A DNA stretch of 14,435 nucleotides. It comes from an uncultured Vogesella sp. (GTDB lineage Bacteria > Pseudomonadota > Gammaproteobacteria > Burkholderiales > Chromobacteriaceae). The position numbers were made by a program, and so were the translations under genes. The notes under the pieces were generated by a model. It worked only from the letters and a program-made list of their open reading frames with translations, ran no database searches and was not told where the DNA came from. How positions within the stretch are numbered: the stretch's first letter is position 1; each line of letters begins with the position of its first letter. Below, one piece after another: positions 4,684 through 14,248 of this stretch. The stretch spans positions 1-14,435 of the forward strand of contig CAMLGD010000075.1 in the NCBI GenBank assembly GCA_946479405.1, given 5' to 3'.

Positions 4684-6654
4684 TCACGCGCCCTGCAGCA
4701 ACAGGCTTTCTGCCTGCATCAATGGCGCCGGCCGCCCCAGCAGCACCAGCACATCGTCTTCCTCCAGCTCGAAATCCCGGGTCAGCTCGGTGTAACGGGC
4801 GCTGCCACGGCGCAGTGCCTTGATCTGCACCCCCAGCTCCGCCAGCGGCAGGTTACCCAGATGCATGCCGATGGCGCTGGCCCCCGGCAACAGCTGCACG
4901 CTCAGCAGCCGCTCCAGCTGCGCATCGTCGATGCCGTCAATCTCATCGGAGGCACCGCGGAAGAAGCCCTTGAACAGATCGTAGCGCTGCTCGCGCACGG
5001 TGCGGATGCGGCGTAGCACGCGGTTGAGCGGCACGCCCAGCACCATCAACGCATGCGAGGCCAGCATCAGGCTGCCCTCCATCACTTCGGACACCACCTC
5101 GTCAGCACCAGCGGCGCGCAGTTGCGCCATATCCGAATCGTCGATGGTGCGCACGATCACCGGCAGGTCACGACGCTGCTGCCGCACCACGTCGATGATA
5201 CGCTCCGAGGCATGGGTGTCGGCAAAGGTGATCACCACCGCCTTGGCGCGCATCACCCCGGCCGCCATCAGCACCTCGCGCTTGCCGGCATCGCCAAACA
5301 CCACCGAATCCCCGGCCTCGCCGGCCTCGCGCACCCGCTCTGGATCCAGGTCCAGCGCAAAGAACGGGATGTCTTCGCTTTCCAGCAGGCGGGCCAGATA
5401 CTGGCCGCTACGGCCGTAACCGCAGACGATGACGTGCTCGTTCTTCAGCATGCTCTGCACCAGGATCTGGTGCAGGTCCAGCGACTGCATGGTCCAGTCC
5501 TGCTTGATCAGGCGCTTGACGATCTTGTCGGCATTCTGGATCAGGAACGGCGCCAGCAGCATGGACAGCAAGATGCCAGCGATGGCCGCCTGCTCCATCA
5601 CCGGGGGCAGCAGCTTGAGGTTGCCGGACAGCGACAGCAGCACAAAGCCGAACTCGCCGCCCTGTGCCAGCGCCAGCCCGGCCTTGAAGGCGTCCTTGTT
5701 ACGCTGGCCGAAAGCACGTGCCAGCAGCCAGACGATCAGCAGCTTCAGCGGAATCAGCAGGAACAGCATCAGCAGGATGCTGCCGGACTCGGCAAACAGC
5801 ACGTTCACATCCAGCCGCATGCCCACGGTAATAAAGAAGAAACCCAGCAGGATATCGCGGAACGGCTTGATGTCTTCTTCCACCTGAAAGCGGTACTCGG
5901 TTTCCGAGATCAGCATACCGGCGACAAAGGCGCCCAGTGCCAGCGACAGGCCAGCCAGCTGGGTGATCAGCGCCACCCCCAGCGTCACCAGCAACACGTT
6001 GATCATGAACAGCTCGCCGGAACGCTGCCGCGCCACCAGATGGAACCAGCGCCGCATCAGCTTCTGGCCGAACACCAGCAGCAGGCTGAGCACCAGCACC
6101 ACCTTGACCAGTGCCAGCCCCAGATCCAGCCAGATGCGGTCAGAGTTGGCCGCAAATGCCGGCAGCAGGATCAGCAGCGGCACCACGGCGATGTCCTGGA
6201 ACAGCAGCACCCCCATCGCCAACTGGCCATGCGGCTGCGGCAGCTCCAGCCGCTCGGACAGCAGCTTGCTGACAATGGCGGTGGACGACATCACCAGTGC
6301 GGCGGCCACGGCAAAACCGCTCAGCGCGCTGCTGTTCATGATGCCGATCACGCCGCCCACCAGCAGCATAGTCAGCAGCACCTGCGCCAGCCCGAGGCCG
6401 AACACCAGGTGGCGCATAGCCTTGAGCTTGGCCAGCGAGAACTCCAGGCCGATGGAAAACATCATGAACACGATGCCGATTTCGCCGAGGAACTCGGTTT
6501 CCGGCCCTTCCGGCACCAGATGCATCACGCCGGGGCCGGCCAGAAAGCCCACCACCAGATAGCCCAGCATCGCGGGCACACGCAATTTTCGGCAGGCGGT
6601 CACGGCCAGCACGGCCACCAGCAATACCATCACAACGGGAAACAAGGAATGCAT
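4684..6654 (-). CDS. KefB/KefC-type monovalent cation:proton antiporter (CPA2) with TrkA domains
   Basis: A 656-residue inner-membrane protein. Residues about 3-375 hold roughly a dozen hydrophobic segments of the sodium/hydrogen-exchanger fold. They include SSTAIVSKLLSER, the LLFQD motif with the ion-path Asp at 154, and ALGAFVAGMLISETEYR followed by KPFRDILLGFFFITVGM, all close to Kef proteins. A soluble TrkA-N (RCK) domain follows with the nucleotide-binding GYGRSG at 412-417, and a TrkA-C domain lies near 575-653. Such proteins exchange potassium or sodium for protons under electrophile, pH or redox stress. No kefF/kefG-like partner is adjacent, so glutathione gating is not shown. I chose ATG 6654: an AGGAG lies 12 bases upstream and the membrane domain begins at once. 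A TTG at 6690 would add 12 residues and has weaker support. Confidence 0.92.
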   Translation of the reverse strand: MHSLFPVVMVLLVAVLAVTACRKLRVPAMLGYLVVGFLAGPGVMHLVPEGPETEFLGEIGIVFMMFSIGLEFSLAKLKAMRHLVFGLGLAQVLLTMLLVGGVIGIMNSSALSGFAVAAALVMSSTAIVSKLLSERLELPQPHGQLAMGVLLFQDIAVVPLLILLPAFAANSDRIWLDLGLALVKVVLVLSLLLVFGQKLMRRWFHLVARQRSGELFMINVLLVTLGVALITQLAGLSLALGAFVAGMLISETEYRFQVEEDIKPFRDILLGFFFITVGMRLDVNVLFAESGSILLMLFLLIPLKLLIVWLLARAFGQRNKDAFKAGLALAQGGEFGFVLLSLSGNLKLLPPVMEQAAIAGILLSMLLAPFLIQNADKIVKRLIKQDWTMQSLDLHQILVQSMLKNEHVIVCGYGRSGQYLARLLESEDIPFFALDLDPERVREAGEAGDSVVFGDAGKREVLMAAGVMRAKAVVITFADTHASERIIDVVRQQRRDLPVIVRTIDDSDMAQLRAAGADEVVSEVMEGSLMLASHALMVLGVPLNRVLRRIRTVREQRYDLFKGFFRGASDEIDGIDDAQLERLLSVQLLPGASAIGMHLGNLPLAELGVQIKALRRGSARYTELTRDFELEEDDVLVLLGRPAPLMQAESLLLQGA

Positions 6655-6721
6655 CGTGTCGGGAAACTCCTGGCGCTTTATCGCGCCCAAGCAAAAATTG
6701 CACCTGCGGGATTAGTGCCCG

Positions 6722-6748
6722 ATTATAAGCTGATATAATTACTGTCTA
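6722..6748 (-). promoter_or_regulatory. Probable promoter of the antiporter gene
   Basis: TATAAT on the minus strand at 6727-6722, with TAGACA (6748-6743, five of six to TTGACA) at a short 15-base spacing. The leader would be about 60 bases. It overlaps the divergent kdsD promoter; the two TATAAT boxes form an inverted repeat separated by 6 bases. Confidence 0.5.
6731..6739 (+). promoter_or_regulatory. Extended -10 promoter of kdsD
   Basis: TGATATAAT is a perfect extended -10 (TGnTATAAT). The ATG of kdsD follows after 8 bases, so transcription is expected to start 0-2 bases before it. A weak -35 (TTAGTG at 6712-6717) is the best at usual spacing. An alternative start further up is possible from TTGCAC (6698-6703) with GATTAT (6721-6726), 17 bases apart. 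Confidence 0.55.
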
Positions 6749-7728
6749 TGGATATTGCGCTCAAACAACAGCGTCTTGCGCTGGCACGCGAGGTGTTGCA
6801 CACCGAAGCCGACGCCATCATCGCCCTGTCGGACCGACTGGGTGACGATTTTCTCGCCGCGGTAGAACTGGTACTGCAGTGCCAGGGTCGCGTGGTGGTC
6901 ACCGGCATCGGCAAGTCCGGGCATATCGGTAACAAGATTGCCGCCACGCTGGCCAGCACCGGCACGCCCTCGTTCTTCATGCACCCGGCCGAAGCTGCGC
7001 ATGGCGACTTGGGCATGATCACCGAACGCGACATCATGCTGGCACTGTCGAACTCCGGCGAAAGCGCGGAAGTCATTGCCCTGCTGCCGGCGGTGAAGCG
7101 CAAGGGCATCCCCATCATCTCGCTGACCGGCCGGCCGCAGTCCACGCTGGCGCGGGAGTCCAGCGTGCACCTGGATGCGGCGGTGGACAAGGAAGCCTGC
7201 ACCCTGGGGCTGGCGCCCACCACCAGCACCACTGCAGCACTGGCGCTGGGCGATGCACTGGCAGTCACGCTGCTGGATGCGCGCAATTTCAAACCGGAAG
7301 ACTTCGCACTGTCGCATCCGGGCGGCAGCCTGGGACGGCGCCTGCTGGTGCACATCAGCGACCTGATGCACAGCGGCGACGCCCTGCCGCGTGTCGTCAG
7401 CGGCACCTCGCTGAAAGATGCGCTGCTGGAAATGACACGCAAGGGACTGGGCATGACCGCGGTAGTGGCGGCCGATGGCAGCCTGCTGGGCATCTTCACC
7501 GATGGCGACTTGCGCCGCACGCTGGATCGCACCCTGGATCTGGCCGGCCTGCGCATCGACGACGTGATGACGCCCAAGCCACGCACCATTGCGGCCAACC
7601 TGCTGGCGGTGGAAGCGGTCAAGGAAATGGAACAACGCAAGATCAACGGCCTGCTGGTGGTAGACCAGCAGGGGCGCCTGGCAGGCGCACTCAACATGCA
7701 CGACCTGCTCAAGGCAGGCGTGGTATAG
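6748..7728 (+). CDS. kdsD: D-arabinose-5-phosphate isomerase
   Basis: Converts D-ribulose 5-phosphate to D-arabinose 5-phosphate, the first step to KDO of the lipopolysaccharide inner core. The 326-residue protein has an N-terminal SIS domain with GIGKSGHIG at 53-61 and SNSGES at 101-106. Lys56, Glu108, Glu149 and His190 sit at the places of the E. coli catalytic residues Lys59, Glu111, Glu152 and His193. Two CBS domains fill about 205-326, and the end MHDLLKAGVV nearly repeats the E. coli C-terminus. The ATG has no Shine-Dalgarno sequence and stands 8 bases after TATAAT. The gene heads the plus-strand envelope operon; kdsC begins 8 bases after its stop. Confidence 0.96.
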   Translation: MDIALKQQRLALAREVLHTEADAIIALSDRLGDDFLAAVELVLQCQGRVVVTGIGKSGHIGNKIAATLASTGTPSFFMHPAEAAHGDLGMITERDIMLALSNSGESAEVIALLPAVKRKGIPIISLTGRPQSTLARESSVHLDAAVDKEACTLGLAPTTSTTAALALGDALAVTLLDARNFKPEDFALSHPGGSLGRRLLVHISDLMHSGDALPRVVSGTSLKDALLEMTRKGLGMTAVVAADGSLLGIFTDGDLRRTLDRTLDLAGLRIDDVMTPKPRTIAANLLAVEAVKEMEQRKINGLLVVDQQGRLAGALNMHDLLKAGVV

Positions 7729-7736
7729 GACTAGCC

Positions 7737-8261
7737 ATGCAACCGATTACCGAACTGGCCAAACAGATCAAGCTGCTGATCATGGATGTGGATGGCGTGC
7801 TGACCGACGGCCGCATCTTCATTACCGCCAGCGGCGAAGAACTGAAAGCCTTCAACACGCTGGATGGCCACGGCCTGAAAATGCTGCAGTCTACCGGCGT
7901 GCAGCTGGCCATCATCACCGGCCGCGCCGCTCCCGGCGTCGCCCACCGCGCACGCGGACTGGGCATCGACCATTACTACGAAGGCGTGCACGACAAGCGT
8001 GATGTCTTTGCCGAGCTACTGGCCAAGACCGGCCTGCAAGCCGAACAGTGCGCCTATATCGGCGACGACGTGGTGGACCTGCCGGTGATGTCACGCGTCG
8101 GCTTTGCCGTGGCGGTGCCGGACGCGCCTAGCTTCGTGCGCCAGCATGCCCACTTCGTTACCGGCAGTCAGGGCGGCAGCGGCGCAGTACGCGAGCTGTG
8201 CGAGCTGATTCTGCAGGCGCAGGGCAATTACGAACGGTTGATGGCGGCGTACCTGGCATGA
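7737..8261 (+). CDS. kdsC: 3-deoxy-D-manno-octulosonate 8-phosphate phosphatase
   Basis: Removes phosphate from KDO-8-phosphate to give free KDO in the cytoplasm. The 174 residues form a cap-less HAD phosphatase that acts as a tetramer in known members. Motif I is DVDGVLTDG, with nucleophile Asp17 and general acid Asp19. Motif II is IITGR with Thr61, motif III is Lys87 in HDKRD, and motif IV is GDDVVDLP (109-116). An AGGA ahead of the ATG serves as ribosome binding site. The stop overlaps the lptC start as ATGA, indicating coupled translation with the export genes. Confidence 0.96.
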   Translation: MQPITELAKQIKLLIMDVDGVLTDGRIFITASGEELKAFNTLDGHGLKMLQSTGVQLAIITGRAAPGVAHRARGLGIDHYYEGVHDKRDVFAELLAKTGLQAEQCAYIGDDVVDLPVMSRVGFAVAVPDAPSFVRQHAHFVTGSQGGSGAVRELCELILQAQGNYERLMAAYLA

Positions 8262-8824
8262 AAAGTCGTGCCGGCAAACTGTTCCCGCTGGGCCTGCTGC
8301 TGGGCATGGGCCTGATCGCGTCCTGGCTCAATGTGCTGACTCAGTGGCAACAGCCAGTCCAGCGCGAGCTCAACCCGGACAAGCCGGAATACACCATCGA
8401 AGAAGTCAGCGCCAAGCGCTTCGACGAGCAGGGCCGCCCGTGGCAACAGCTCACTGCCACCCAGATGTGGAAGCTGCCGAAGGTCAATACGGTGTACTTT
8501 ACCGAACCGGAACTGCAGCAGTTCAGCCAGGGCCAGGCGGATTACCGCATTACCGCCGACAATGGCCGCTATAACAAACCGCAGGACGTCGCCGATTTCT
8601 CCGGCCGCGTACACCTGCAGCGCGCCGCCCAGGCCGGCAAGCCGGCCATGCATCTGCAAACACCGTCACTACGCCTGGACAACCGCACCCAGACAGCCAG
8701 CAACCATGCACCGTTGGTCATGGACTACGGCACCTCGCAGATTCGCGCGGTCGGTTTTATCTACAATCACCAAGCCGGGCAGCTGAAACTGCTGTCCCAA
8801 GTAAGGATGCACTATGCGCCATAG
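8258..8824 (+). CDS. lptC: LPS export ABC transporter periplasmic protein LptC
   Basis: An inner-membrane bitopic protein that passes lipopolysaccharide from the LptB2FG transporter to LptA. The 188 residues comprise one N-terminal membrane segment (about 8-26) and a periplasmic beta-jellyroll (YTIEEVSAKRFDEQGRP, YRITADNGRYN, VADFSGRVHLQR). The ATG at 8258 is chosen over an upstream one at 8198, because it places the basic MKSRAGK directly before the membrane segment and gives a 4-base overlap with kdsC. It overlaps lptA by 11 bases. Confidence 0.93.
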   Translation: MKSRAGKLFPLGLLLGMGLIASWLNVLTQWQQPVQRELNPDKPEYTIEEVSAKRFDEQGRPWQQLTATQMWKLPKVNTVYFTEPELQQFSQGQADYRITADNGRYNKPQDVADFSGRVHLQRAAQAGKPAMHLQTPSLRLDNRTQTASNHAPLVMDYGTSQIRAVGFIYNHQAGQLKLLSQVRMHYAP

Positions 8825-9325
8825 CCTGATGCTTGCACTGGCCCTGTGCTGTGCTGCGGCCAACGTTTACGCCGAAAAGGCAGACAGCAGCAAACCCATC
8901 GAACTGGCAGCGGATCGCGGTTCACTGGACCAGAAACAGGGCATCAACATCCTGGAGGGCAATGTGGTCGCCACCCAGGGCACGCTCAGCATGCGTGCCG
9001 ACAAGACCATCGTCACCCGTGACGCCCAGGGCAATCAGACACTGCAGGCCTTCGGCAACCAGGCACTGTTCCGCCAGAAGCTGGATGGCAAGAACGAGTA
9101 CATCGAGGGCCAGGCCAACCGCGTGGACTACACCAGCGTCACCAACCAGGTAGTGCTGACCGGCAAGGCGCGCGTGAAGCGCGGCGCCGACCTGGTGACC
9201 GGCGAGCAGATCACCTACAACACCGTGACCGAGATTTACCAGGTGATGGGTGGCAGCCCGGCCGCCAGCGGCGGCACCAAGGGCCGCGTCACCGTGATCA
9301 TCCAGCCCAAGCCGCAGGACAAGCC

Positions 9326-9329
<4 letters not shown>
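8814..9329 (+). CDS. lptA: Lipopolysaccharide transport periplasmic protein LptA
   Basis: The periplasmic bridge protein whose OstA-type beta-jellyroll units stack between LptC and LptD. The 171 residues begin with a signal peptide ending near VYA at 18-20. The OstA domain follows: [67 protein letters not shown]. The tail is Pro/Lys-rich. AAGGA in the end of lptC serves as ribosome binding site. The stop overlaps the lptB start by 4 bases. Confidence 0.95.
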
Positions 9330-10054
<725 letters not shown>

Positions 10055-10060
10055 AGCGGC

Positions 10061-11479
10061 ATGAAACAGTCCCTGCAGCTAAAAGTCAGCCAGCAACTGA
10101 CCCTGACCCCACAATTGCAGCAGTCGATCAAGTTGCTGCAAATGTCCACGCTCGACCTCTCCACCGAGCTGGAGCGCTACCTGCTGGAGAACCCGCTGCT
10201 GGAACGTGCCGACGGCGATAGCCAGACCGAACACGAGCCGGTAGAAACCGTGGCCAGCAACGAAACCAGCAGCGACAGCGGCAGTGCGGAAGACAGCCCG
10301 CGCGAACGCGAGGAGATGGAGCTGGGTGACTGGGGCAGCGGCGGCGGCGGTAGCGGCCGTGATGACGACGACGAATTCGACCCCATTCTCAACACTCCGT
10401 GTCGTCCGACGCTGCGTGAACACCTGGCGGCACAGATCGGCGAAATGCCGTTGAGCCGCCGCGACAGCGCGCTGCTGACCCTGCTGATCGAAGAACTGGA
10501 CGAAGACGGCTACCTCACCACGCCACTGGACGAATTTGCCGCCAGCCTGCCGCTGGAGCTGGATGTCGACACTGACGAGCTGGAATACCTGCGCAAGCTG
10601 CTGCTGCAATTCGAACCAGTCGGTATTGGCAGCCGACAGCTTTCCGAATTCTTGCAACTGCAGTTGGCCGCATTGCCGGCGACCACGCCGTCACGCGAAC
10701 TGGCGCTCACCCTGGTGCGCGAGCACCTGGCACTGCTGGGTAACCGCGATTTTGTGCGTCTGAAGAAGCTGCTGAACGTGGGCGAGGCCGAACTGCGGGC
10801 CGCCCATCAATTGATCTCCACCCTGCGGCCGCGGCCGACCAGCGGTTTCGATCAGGGGGAGACCCATTATGTGGTGCCGGATATCCACGTAGTCCGCCGC
10901 CGTGGCCGCTGGGTAGCCCAGCTCAACCGCAGCGTACTGCCAAAACTGCAGGTCAACCAGCTATATGCCGGCATGCTGCAACAGCGCGACAACAGCCATA
11001 ATCTCAGCGGCCAATTGCAGGAGGCGCGCTGGCTGGTGAAAAACATCCAGCAGCGATTTGACACCATCCTGAAAGTGTCGGAAGCTATCGTTGACAGGCA
11101 ACAGGCGTTCTTTGAACACGGCGAAGTGGCAATGCGGTCCCTGATTCTGCGAGACATCGCGGATGAGCTGGGCCTGCATGAGTCAACGATTTCCAGGGTC
11201 ACCACCCAGAAATACCTGCTGTGCAGCCGCGGCCTGTTCGAGCTCAAGTATTTCTTCGGTAATGCGCTGGAAACCGATAGCGGCGGCGAATGTTCCGCCA
11301 CGGCAATCAAGGCGCATATCCGCCAGATTATCGATGGCGAAGACAGTAAAAAACCGCTGTCCGACAGTGCCATTGCCGACCGTCTCACGACACAAGGCAT
11401 ACAGGTTGCCAGGCGCACCGTAGCCAAGTATCGTGAAGCTATGCAGATACCGCCAGTTAACCTTCGCAAAGCACTATAA
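10061..11479 (+). CDS. rpoN: RNA polymerase sigma-54 factor
   Basis: Directs RNA polymerase to -24/-12 promoters that need ATP-driven activators. It has 472 residues. Region I (1-50) is the Gln/Leu-rich activator-responsive part. Region II (about 51-107) is an unusually acidic, Ser/Gly-rich linker with GGGG and DDDDE. The core-binding domain runs from about 110 to 300. The helix-turn-helix [20 protein letters not shown] follows, and the RpoN box ARRTVAKYR lies at 450-458. The ribosome binding site is weak and the gene follows lptB by 6 bases, so it is probably translated from the lpt transcript. I see no sure separate promoter. Confidence 0.97.
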   Translation: MKQSLQLKVSQQLTLTPQLQQSIKLLQMSTLDLSTELERYLLENPLLERADGDSQTEHEPVETVASNETSSDSGSAEDSPREREEMELGDWGSGGGGSGRDDDDEFDPILNTPCRPTLREHLAAQIGEMPLSRRDSALLTLLIEELDEDGYLTTPLDEFAASLPLELDVDTDELEYLRKLLLQFEPVGIGSRQLSEFLQLQLAALPATTPSRELALTLVREHLALLGNRDFVRLKKLLNVGEAELRAAHQLISTLRPRPTSGFDQGETHYVVPDIHVVRRRGRWVAQLNRSVLPKLQVNQLYAGMLQQRDNSHNLSGQLQEARWLVKNIQQRFDTILKVSEAIVDRQQAFFEHGEVAMRSLILRDIADELGLHESTISRVTTQKYLLCSRGLFELKYFFGNALETDSGGECSATAIKAHIRQIIDGEDSKKPLSDSAIADRLTTQGIQVARRTVAKYREAMQIPPVNLRKAL

Positions 11480-11527
11480 GAGTGCTACGAAAACCCGGTA
11501 CGGCCAGCCCGACCGTATCGTCAACAG

Positions 11528-11533
11528 AAGGAG
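11528..11533 (+). promoter_or_regulatory. Ribosome binding site deciding the hpf start
   Basis: A strong AAGGAG stands 7 bases before ATG 11541. It supports this start over an in-frame ATG at 11433 that would overlap the end of rpoN and add 36 residues not matching the family. Confidence 0.85.
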
Positions 11534-11540
11534 TCAGGGT

Positions 11541-11870
11541 ATGAACCTCAAAATTACCGGTCTACACCTCGAAGTTACCCCCGCCCTGCGCGATTTCATC
11601 GAGAGCAAACTGGAACGCATCACCCGTCATGTCGATAATGTTATCGGCGTAACCGTGACGCTGTCCGTGGATAAACTGGTACAAAAAGCGGAGGTCAATG
11701 TGCATCTGGCCGGCAAGGATATTCATGTCGAGGCAAACGATTCCGACATGTACGCCGCCATTGATTCCCTGATGGACAAACTGGACCGTCAGGTACTGAA
11801 GTTCAAGGAAAAACAGGGGGAGCATCGTAGTATTGCGCCACAGGCGGACGCCGCCGACGCGGCACTGTAA
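11541..11870 (+). CDS. hpf: Ribosome hibernation promoting factor (short HPF/YfiA type)
   Basis: Binds the decoding region of the 30S subunit and idles ribosomes in stationary phase or starvation. The 109 residues make the single beta-alpha-beta-beta-beta-alpha domain ([42 protein letters not shown]) plus a short Ala/Asp-rich tail. It lacks the C-terminal dimerisation domain of long HPF, so in known systems it would act as the short form. It follows rpoN by 61 bases, the usual place in proteobacteria, and ends the upstream transcription unit with a terminator. Confidence 0.94.
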   Translation: MNLKITGLHLEVTPALRDFIESKLERITRHVDNVIGVTVTLSVDKLVQKAEVNVHLAGKDIHVEANDSDMYAAIDSLMDKLDRQVLKFKEKQGEHRSIAPQADAADAAL

Positions 11871-11892
11871 ACCAGTCGCCAGCACAAATAAC

Positions 11893-11918
11893 AACGGGAG
11901 CCACAGGCTCCCGTTTTT
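11893..11918 (+). terminator. Intrinsic terminator after hpf
   Basis: AACGGGAGCC (11893-11902) pairs perfectly with GGCTCCCGTT (11906-11915) around ACA, and the T run continues to 11918. It separates the kdsD-to-hpf unit from ptsN. Confidence 0.88.
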
Positions 11919-12002
11919 GCTGGCCTCCCAGATGCGCTGTTGCTATGGAAAACGGCGGACTCAGCGTAGAATGGCCGACGTTTTTCCGCCCCTAAAGACA
12001 TC

Positions 12003-12461
12003 ATGAGCTTGATCGGCAAGATTCTTCCCCAGTCGCACGTACTGGCGGACCTGGAGATCTCCAGCAAGAAGCGCCTGTTCGAACAGATCGGCCTCTTGGT
12101 TGAAAACAGTTTCGGCATTGCGCGCAGCGATGTATTCGACAGCCTGTTCGCCCGCGAAAAGCTCGGCTCCACCGGGCTGGGCCAGGGCGTCGCCATTCCT
12201 CATGGCCGCATCAAGGGCCTGAAGGATGCTACCGGCTTCTTCGTGCGGCTGAAAACCCCGATTCCATTCGAGGCCCCGGACGGCAAGCCGGTCAATCTGC
12301 TGTTCGTGCTGCTGGTCCCAGAGCAAGCCACCGACTTGCACCTGCAGGTACTGTCGGAGCTGGCGCAATTGTTCTCCAGCCGCAGCCTGCGCGAAAAAAT
12401 GTGCTGCGCCGATAACCTCACCCTGCACGCCCTGCTTTGCGAAGACAGCCACCATGCCTAA
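12003..12461 (+). CDS. ptsN: Nitrogen-related PTS EIIA component (EIIA-Ntr)
   Basis: The final phosphoacceptor of the nitrogen phosphotransferase system. It regulates potassium uptake and stress pathways by protein contact rather than sugar transport. The 152-residue protein has a fructose-type EIIA-2 domain with the phosphorylated His67 in GVAIPHGRI and the helper motif [15 protein letters not shown] [13 protein letters not shown] possible -10 TAGAAT lies at 11967-11972, without a convincing -35. The ribosome binding site is weak (AAAGA). The gene lies 84 bases after the hpf terminator and overlaps hprK by 8 bases. Confidence 0.95.
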   Translation: MSLIGKILPQSHVLADLEISSKKRLFEQIGLLVENSFGIARSDVFDSLFAREKLGSTGLGQGVAIPHGRIKGLKDATGFFVRLKTPIPFEAPDGKPVNLLFVLLVPEQATDLHLQVLSELAQLFSSRSLREKMCCADNLTLHALLCEDSHHA

Positions 12462-13410
12462 TGTCAGTGTCCGCCGCCTGTTCCAGGACAATCAGCACAA
12501 ACTCAATCTGAGCTGGATCGCCGGCAAGTCCGGCTCCGACAACCTGATTTCCAACGACGAACAGCGGCCGACGCAGGCGCTGGTCGGCCACCTCAACTTC
12601 ATCCACCCCAACCGGGTGCAGGTGCTGGGTCTGGCCGAGGTGGAATACCTGGACAAACTGGAACAGGCTGCCGCGCGCACCGCGCTGGATCAGCTGTTCC
12701 ACAAGACCATGGCGGTGGTCATCGTCGCCAACGGCCAGACGGTACCCAAGCTACTGCAGGACTACTGCCAGAGCCACAGCGTGCCGCTGATGAGCACACC
12801 GCTGGAAAGCCCGTACCTGATGGACGTGCTGCGCATCTACCTGGCGCGCGCGCTGGCCGTCTCTACCGTGATGCACGGCGTATTTCTGGATGTGCTGGAA
12901 ATCGGCGTGCTGATCATGGGCGATTCGGCGATGGGCAAGAGCGAGCTGGCGCTGGAACTGATCTCGCGCGGCCACGGCCTGGTAGCCGACGATGCGGTGG
13001 AGCTATACCGCATCGGCCCGGAAACACTGGAGGGCCGCTGCCCGCCGCTGCTGCGCGACTTCCTGGAAGTGCGCGGCCTCGGCATTCTGAACATCCGCAC
13101 CATCTTCGGCGAAACCGCGGTGCGTCCGAAGAAAGTGCTGAAACTGATTATCCAGCTGATCAAGGCCAACGATCAGGCGATGCAGGCACTGGACCGCCTC
13201 AATATCCAGTCAGAGACCCAGGACATCCTCGGCGTTACCGTGCGCAAGGTGATCCTGCCAGTGGCCGCCGGCCGCAACCTGGCGGTACTGGTGGAGGCCG
13301 CGGTGCGCAACTACATCCTGCAGCTGCGCGGCATCGACAGCACCCGTGAATTCATCGATCGCCACACCAACCTGCTCCGGGACCAGGAACATGCAACTGA
13401 TCCTGATTAG
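12454..13410 (+). CDS. hprK: HPr kinase/phosphorylase
   Basis: Phosphorylates and dephosphorylates a serine of HPr-type proteins. In betaproteobacteria it works with an incomplete PTS rather than Firmicute-style carbon repression. The 318-residue protein has the N-terminal HprK domain (about 1-130), the conserved HGVFLD with His141, Walker A GDSAMGKS (156-163), VADDAVEL (177-184), and the family signature [19 protein letters not shown] (205-223). FGETAV differs from the Firmicute form, as expected for proteobacteria. It overlaps ptsN at its start and rapZ by 20 bases at its end. No ptsH or ptsI is present in the window. Confidence 0.95.
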   Translation: MPNVSVRRLFQDNQHKLNLSWIAGKSGSDNLISNDEQRPTQALVGHLNFIHPNRVQVLGLAEVEYLDKLEQAAARTALDQLFHKTMAVVIVANGQTVPKLLQDYCQSHSVPLMSTPLESPYLMDVLRIYLARALAVSTVMHGVFLDVLEIGVLIMGDSAMGKSELALELISRGHGLVADDAVELYRIGPETLEGRCPPLLRDFLEVRGLGILNIRTIFGETAVRPKKVLKLIIQLIKANDQAMQALDRLNIQSETQDILGVTVRKVILPVAAGRNLAVLVEAAVRNYILQLRGIDSTREFIDRHTNLLRDQEHATDPD

Positions 13411-14248
13411 TGGCCTGTCCGGCTCCGGCAAATCGGTGGCGCTGCGGGTACTGGAAGATCTCGGTTACTACTGCGTCGACAACCTGCCGGCCACCATGCT
13501 GATGGACGCGCTCAAGCTGTACAGCGAGTTTGGCTACCAGCATATCGCCATCAGTGTCGATACCCGCTCCGCCCCCACGTTGGCCGCACTGCCGAAAGCC
13601 ATCAGCGAACTGAAAGGCGTTGTCTCCGACGTTCGGCTGATTTATCTGGAAGCCACCAGCGAAGTGCTGGTGAAACGCTTCTCGGAAACCCGCCGCCGTC
13701 ACCCGCTGTCCGGCAATGCCCTGACCGTGGAAGAGTGCATCCGGCTGGAACGCGAGATGCTGGAACACGTGGTGGACCTGGGGCACCGCATCGACACCAG
13801 CAACCTGTCCGCCAACGCACTGCGCAGCTATGTGAAAGTGATGGCCGAGGCCGACAGCAGCCGCCTGACGCTGGTATTCGAGTCCTTCGGTTTCAAGCAC
13901 GGCATTCCGCTGGATGCCGACTTCGTGTTCGACGTACGCTGCCTGCCCAACCCCTACTACGACGAGAAGTTGCGCCCGCTTAGCGGCCGCGACCAGCCCA
14001 TTTGCGACTTTTTTGCCGGTGAGGCGGAGGTCGGCCAGATGCAGCAGGACATCGCCGGTTTTCTGCAGCGCTGGCTGCCACGCTTCAAGCAGGACAACCG
14101 CAGCTACGTTACCGTCGCCATCGGCTGTACCGGTGGTCAGCACCGCTCTGTATACCTGGCCGAGCAGTTGGCCGCAGGCTTTGCCGACGAACAAGTGCTA
14201 CTGCGCCACCGGCAACTGGATAGCCGCAGTAGCGACAGCCACAAATGA
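13391..14248 (+). CDS. rapZ: RNase adapter RapZ / P-loop nucleotide-binding protein
   Basis: In E. coli RapZ binds the small RNA GlmZ and glucosamine-6-phosphate and guides RNase E, controlling amino-sugar supply for envelope synthesis. Here 285 residues carry Walker A GLSGSGKS (8-15), VDNLP (29-33), a Walker B region, and the C-terminal [21 protein letters not shown] (168-188) and GCTGGQHRS (245-253). ATG 13391 is chosen because the P-loop strand starts at once and AGGA lies 3 bases upstream. An ATG at 13346 would add 15 unrelated residues read inside hprK. Whether this species has GlmY/GlmZ RNAs is not shown. Confidence 0.94.
   Translation: MQLILISGLSGSGKSVALRVLEDLGYYCVDNLPATMLMDALKLYSEFGYQHIAISVDTRSAPTLAALPKAISELKGVVSDVRLIYLEATSEVLVKRFSETRRRHPLSGNALTVEECIRLEREMLEHVVDLGHRIDTSNLSANALRSYVKVMAEADSSRLTLVFESFGFKHGIPLDADFVFDVRCLPNPYYDEKLRPLSGRDQPICDFFAGEAEVGQMQQDIAGFLQRWLPRFKQDNRSYVTVAIGCTGGQHRSVYLAEQLAAGFADEQVLLRHRQLDSRSSDSHK

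Noticed and set aside
4627..5016. Plus-strand frame starting in the palindrome after asmA
   Set aside because: Its first codons are the terminator palindrome itself and the rest is antisense to the antiporter C-terminus.
5053..6738. Plus-strand open frame of 561 codons opposite the antiporter gene
   Set aside because: A His/Gln-rich composition is typical of the antisense shadow of a GC-rich gene. There is no family resemblance and no ribosome binding site, and the minus-strand antiporter is clearly real.
11493..11519. Short inverted repeat TACGG / CCGTA in the rpoN-hpf spacer
   Set aside because: Only five base pairs with a long loop; too weak to call a terminator or riboswitch.
11665..11673. 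CGTGGATAA, a one-mismatch DnaA-like 9-mer in hpf
   Set aside because: A single isolated site inside a coding region, consistent with codon use and chance.
13352..14194. Long minus-strand frame opposite rapZ
   Set aside because: Shadow of rapZ, which has full family motifs on the plus strand.
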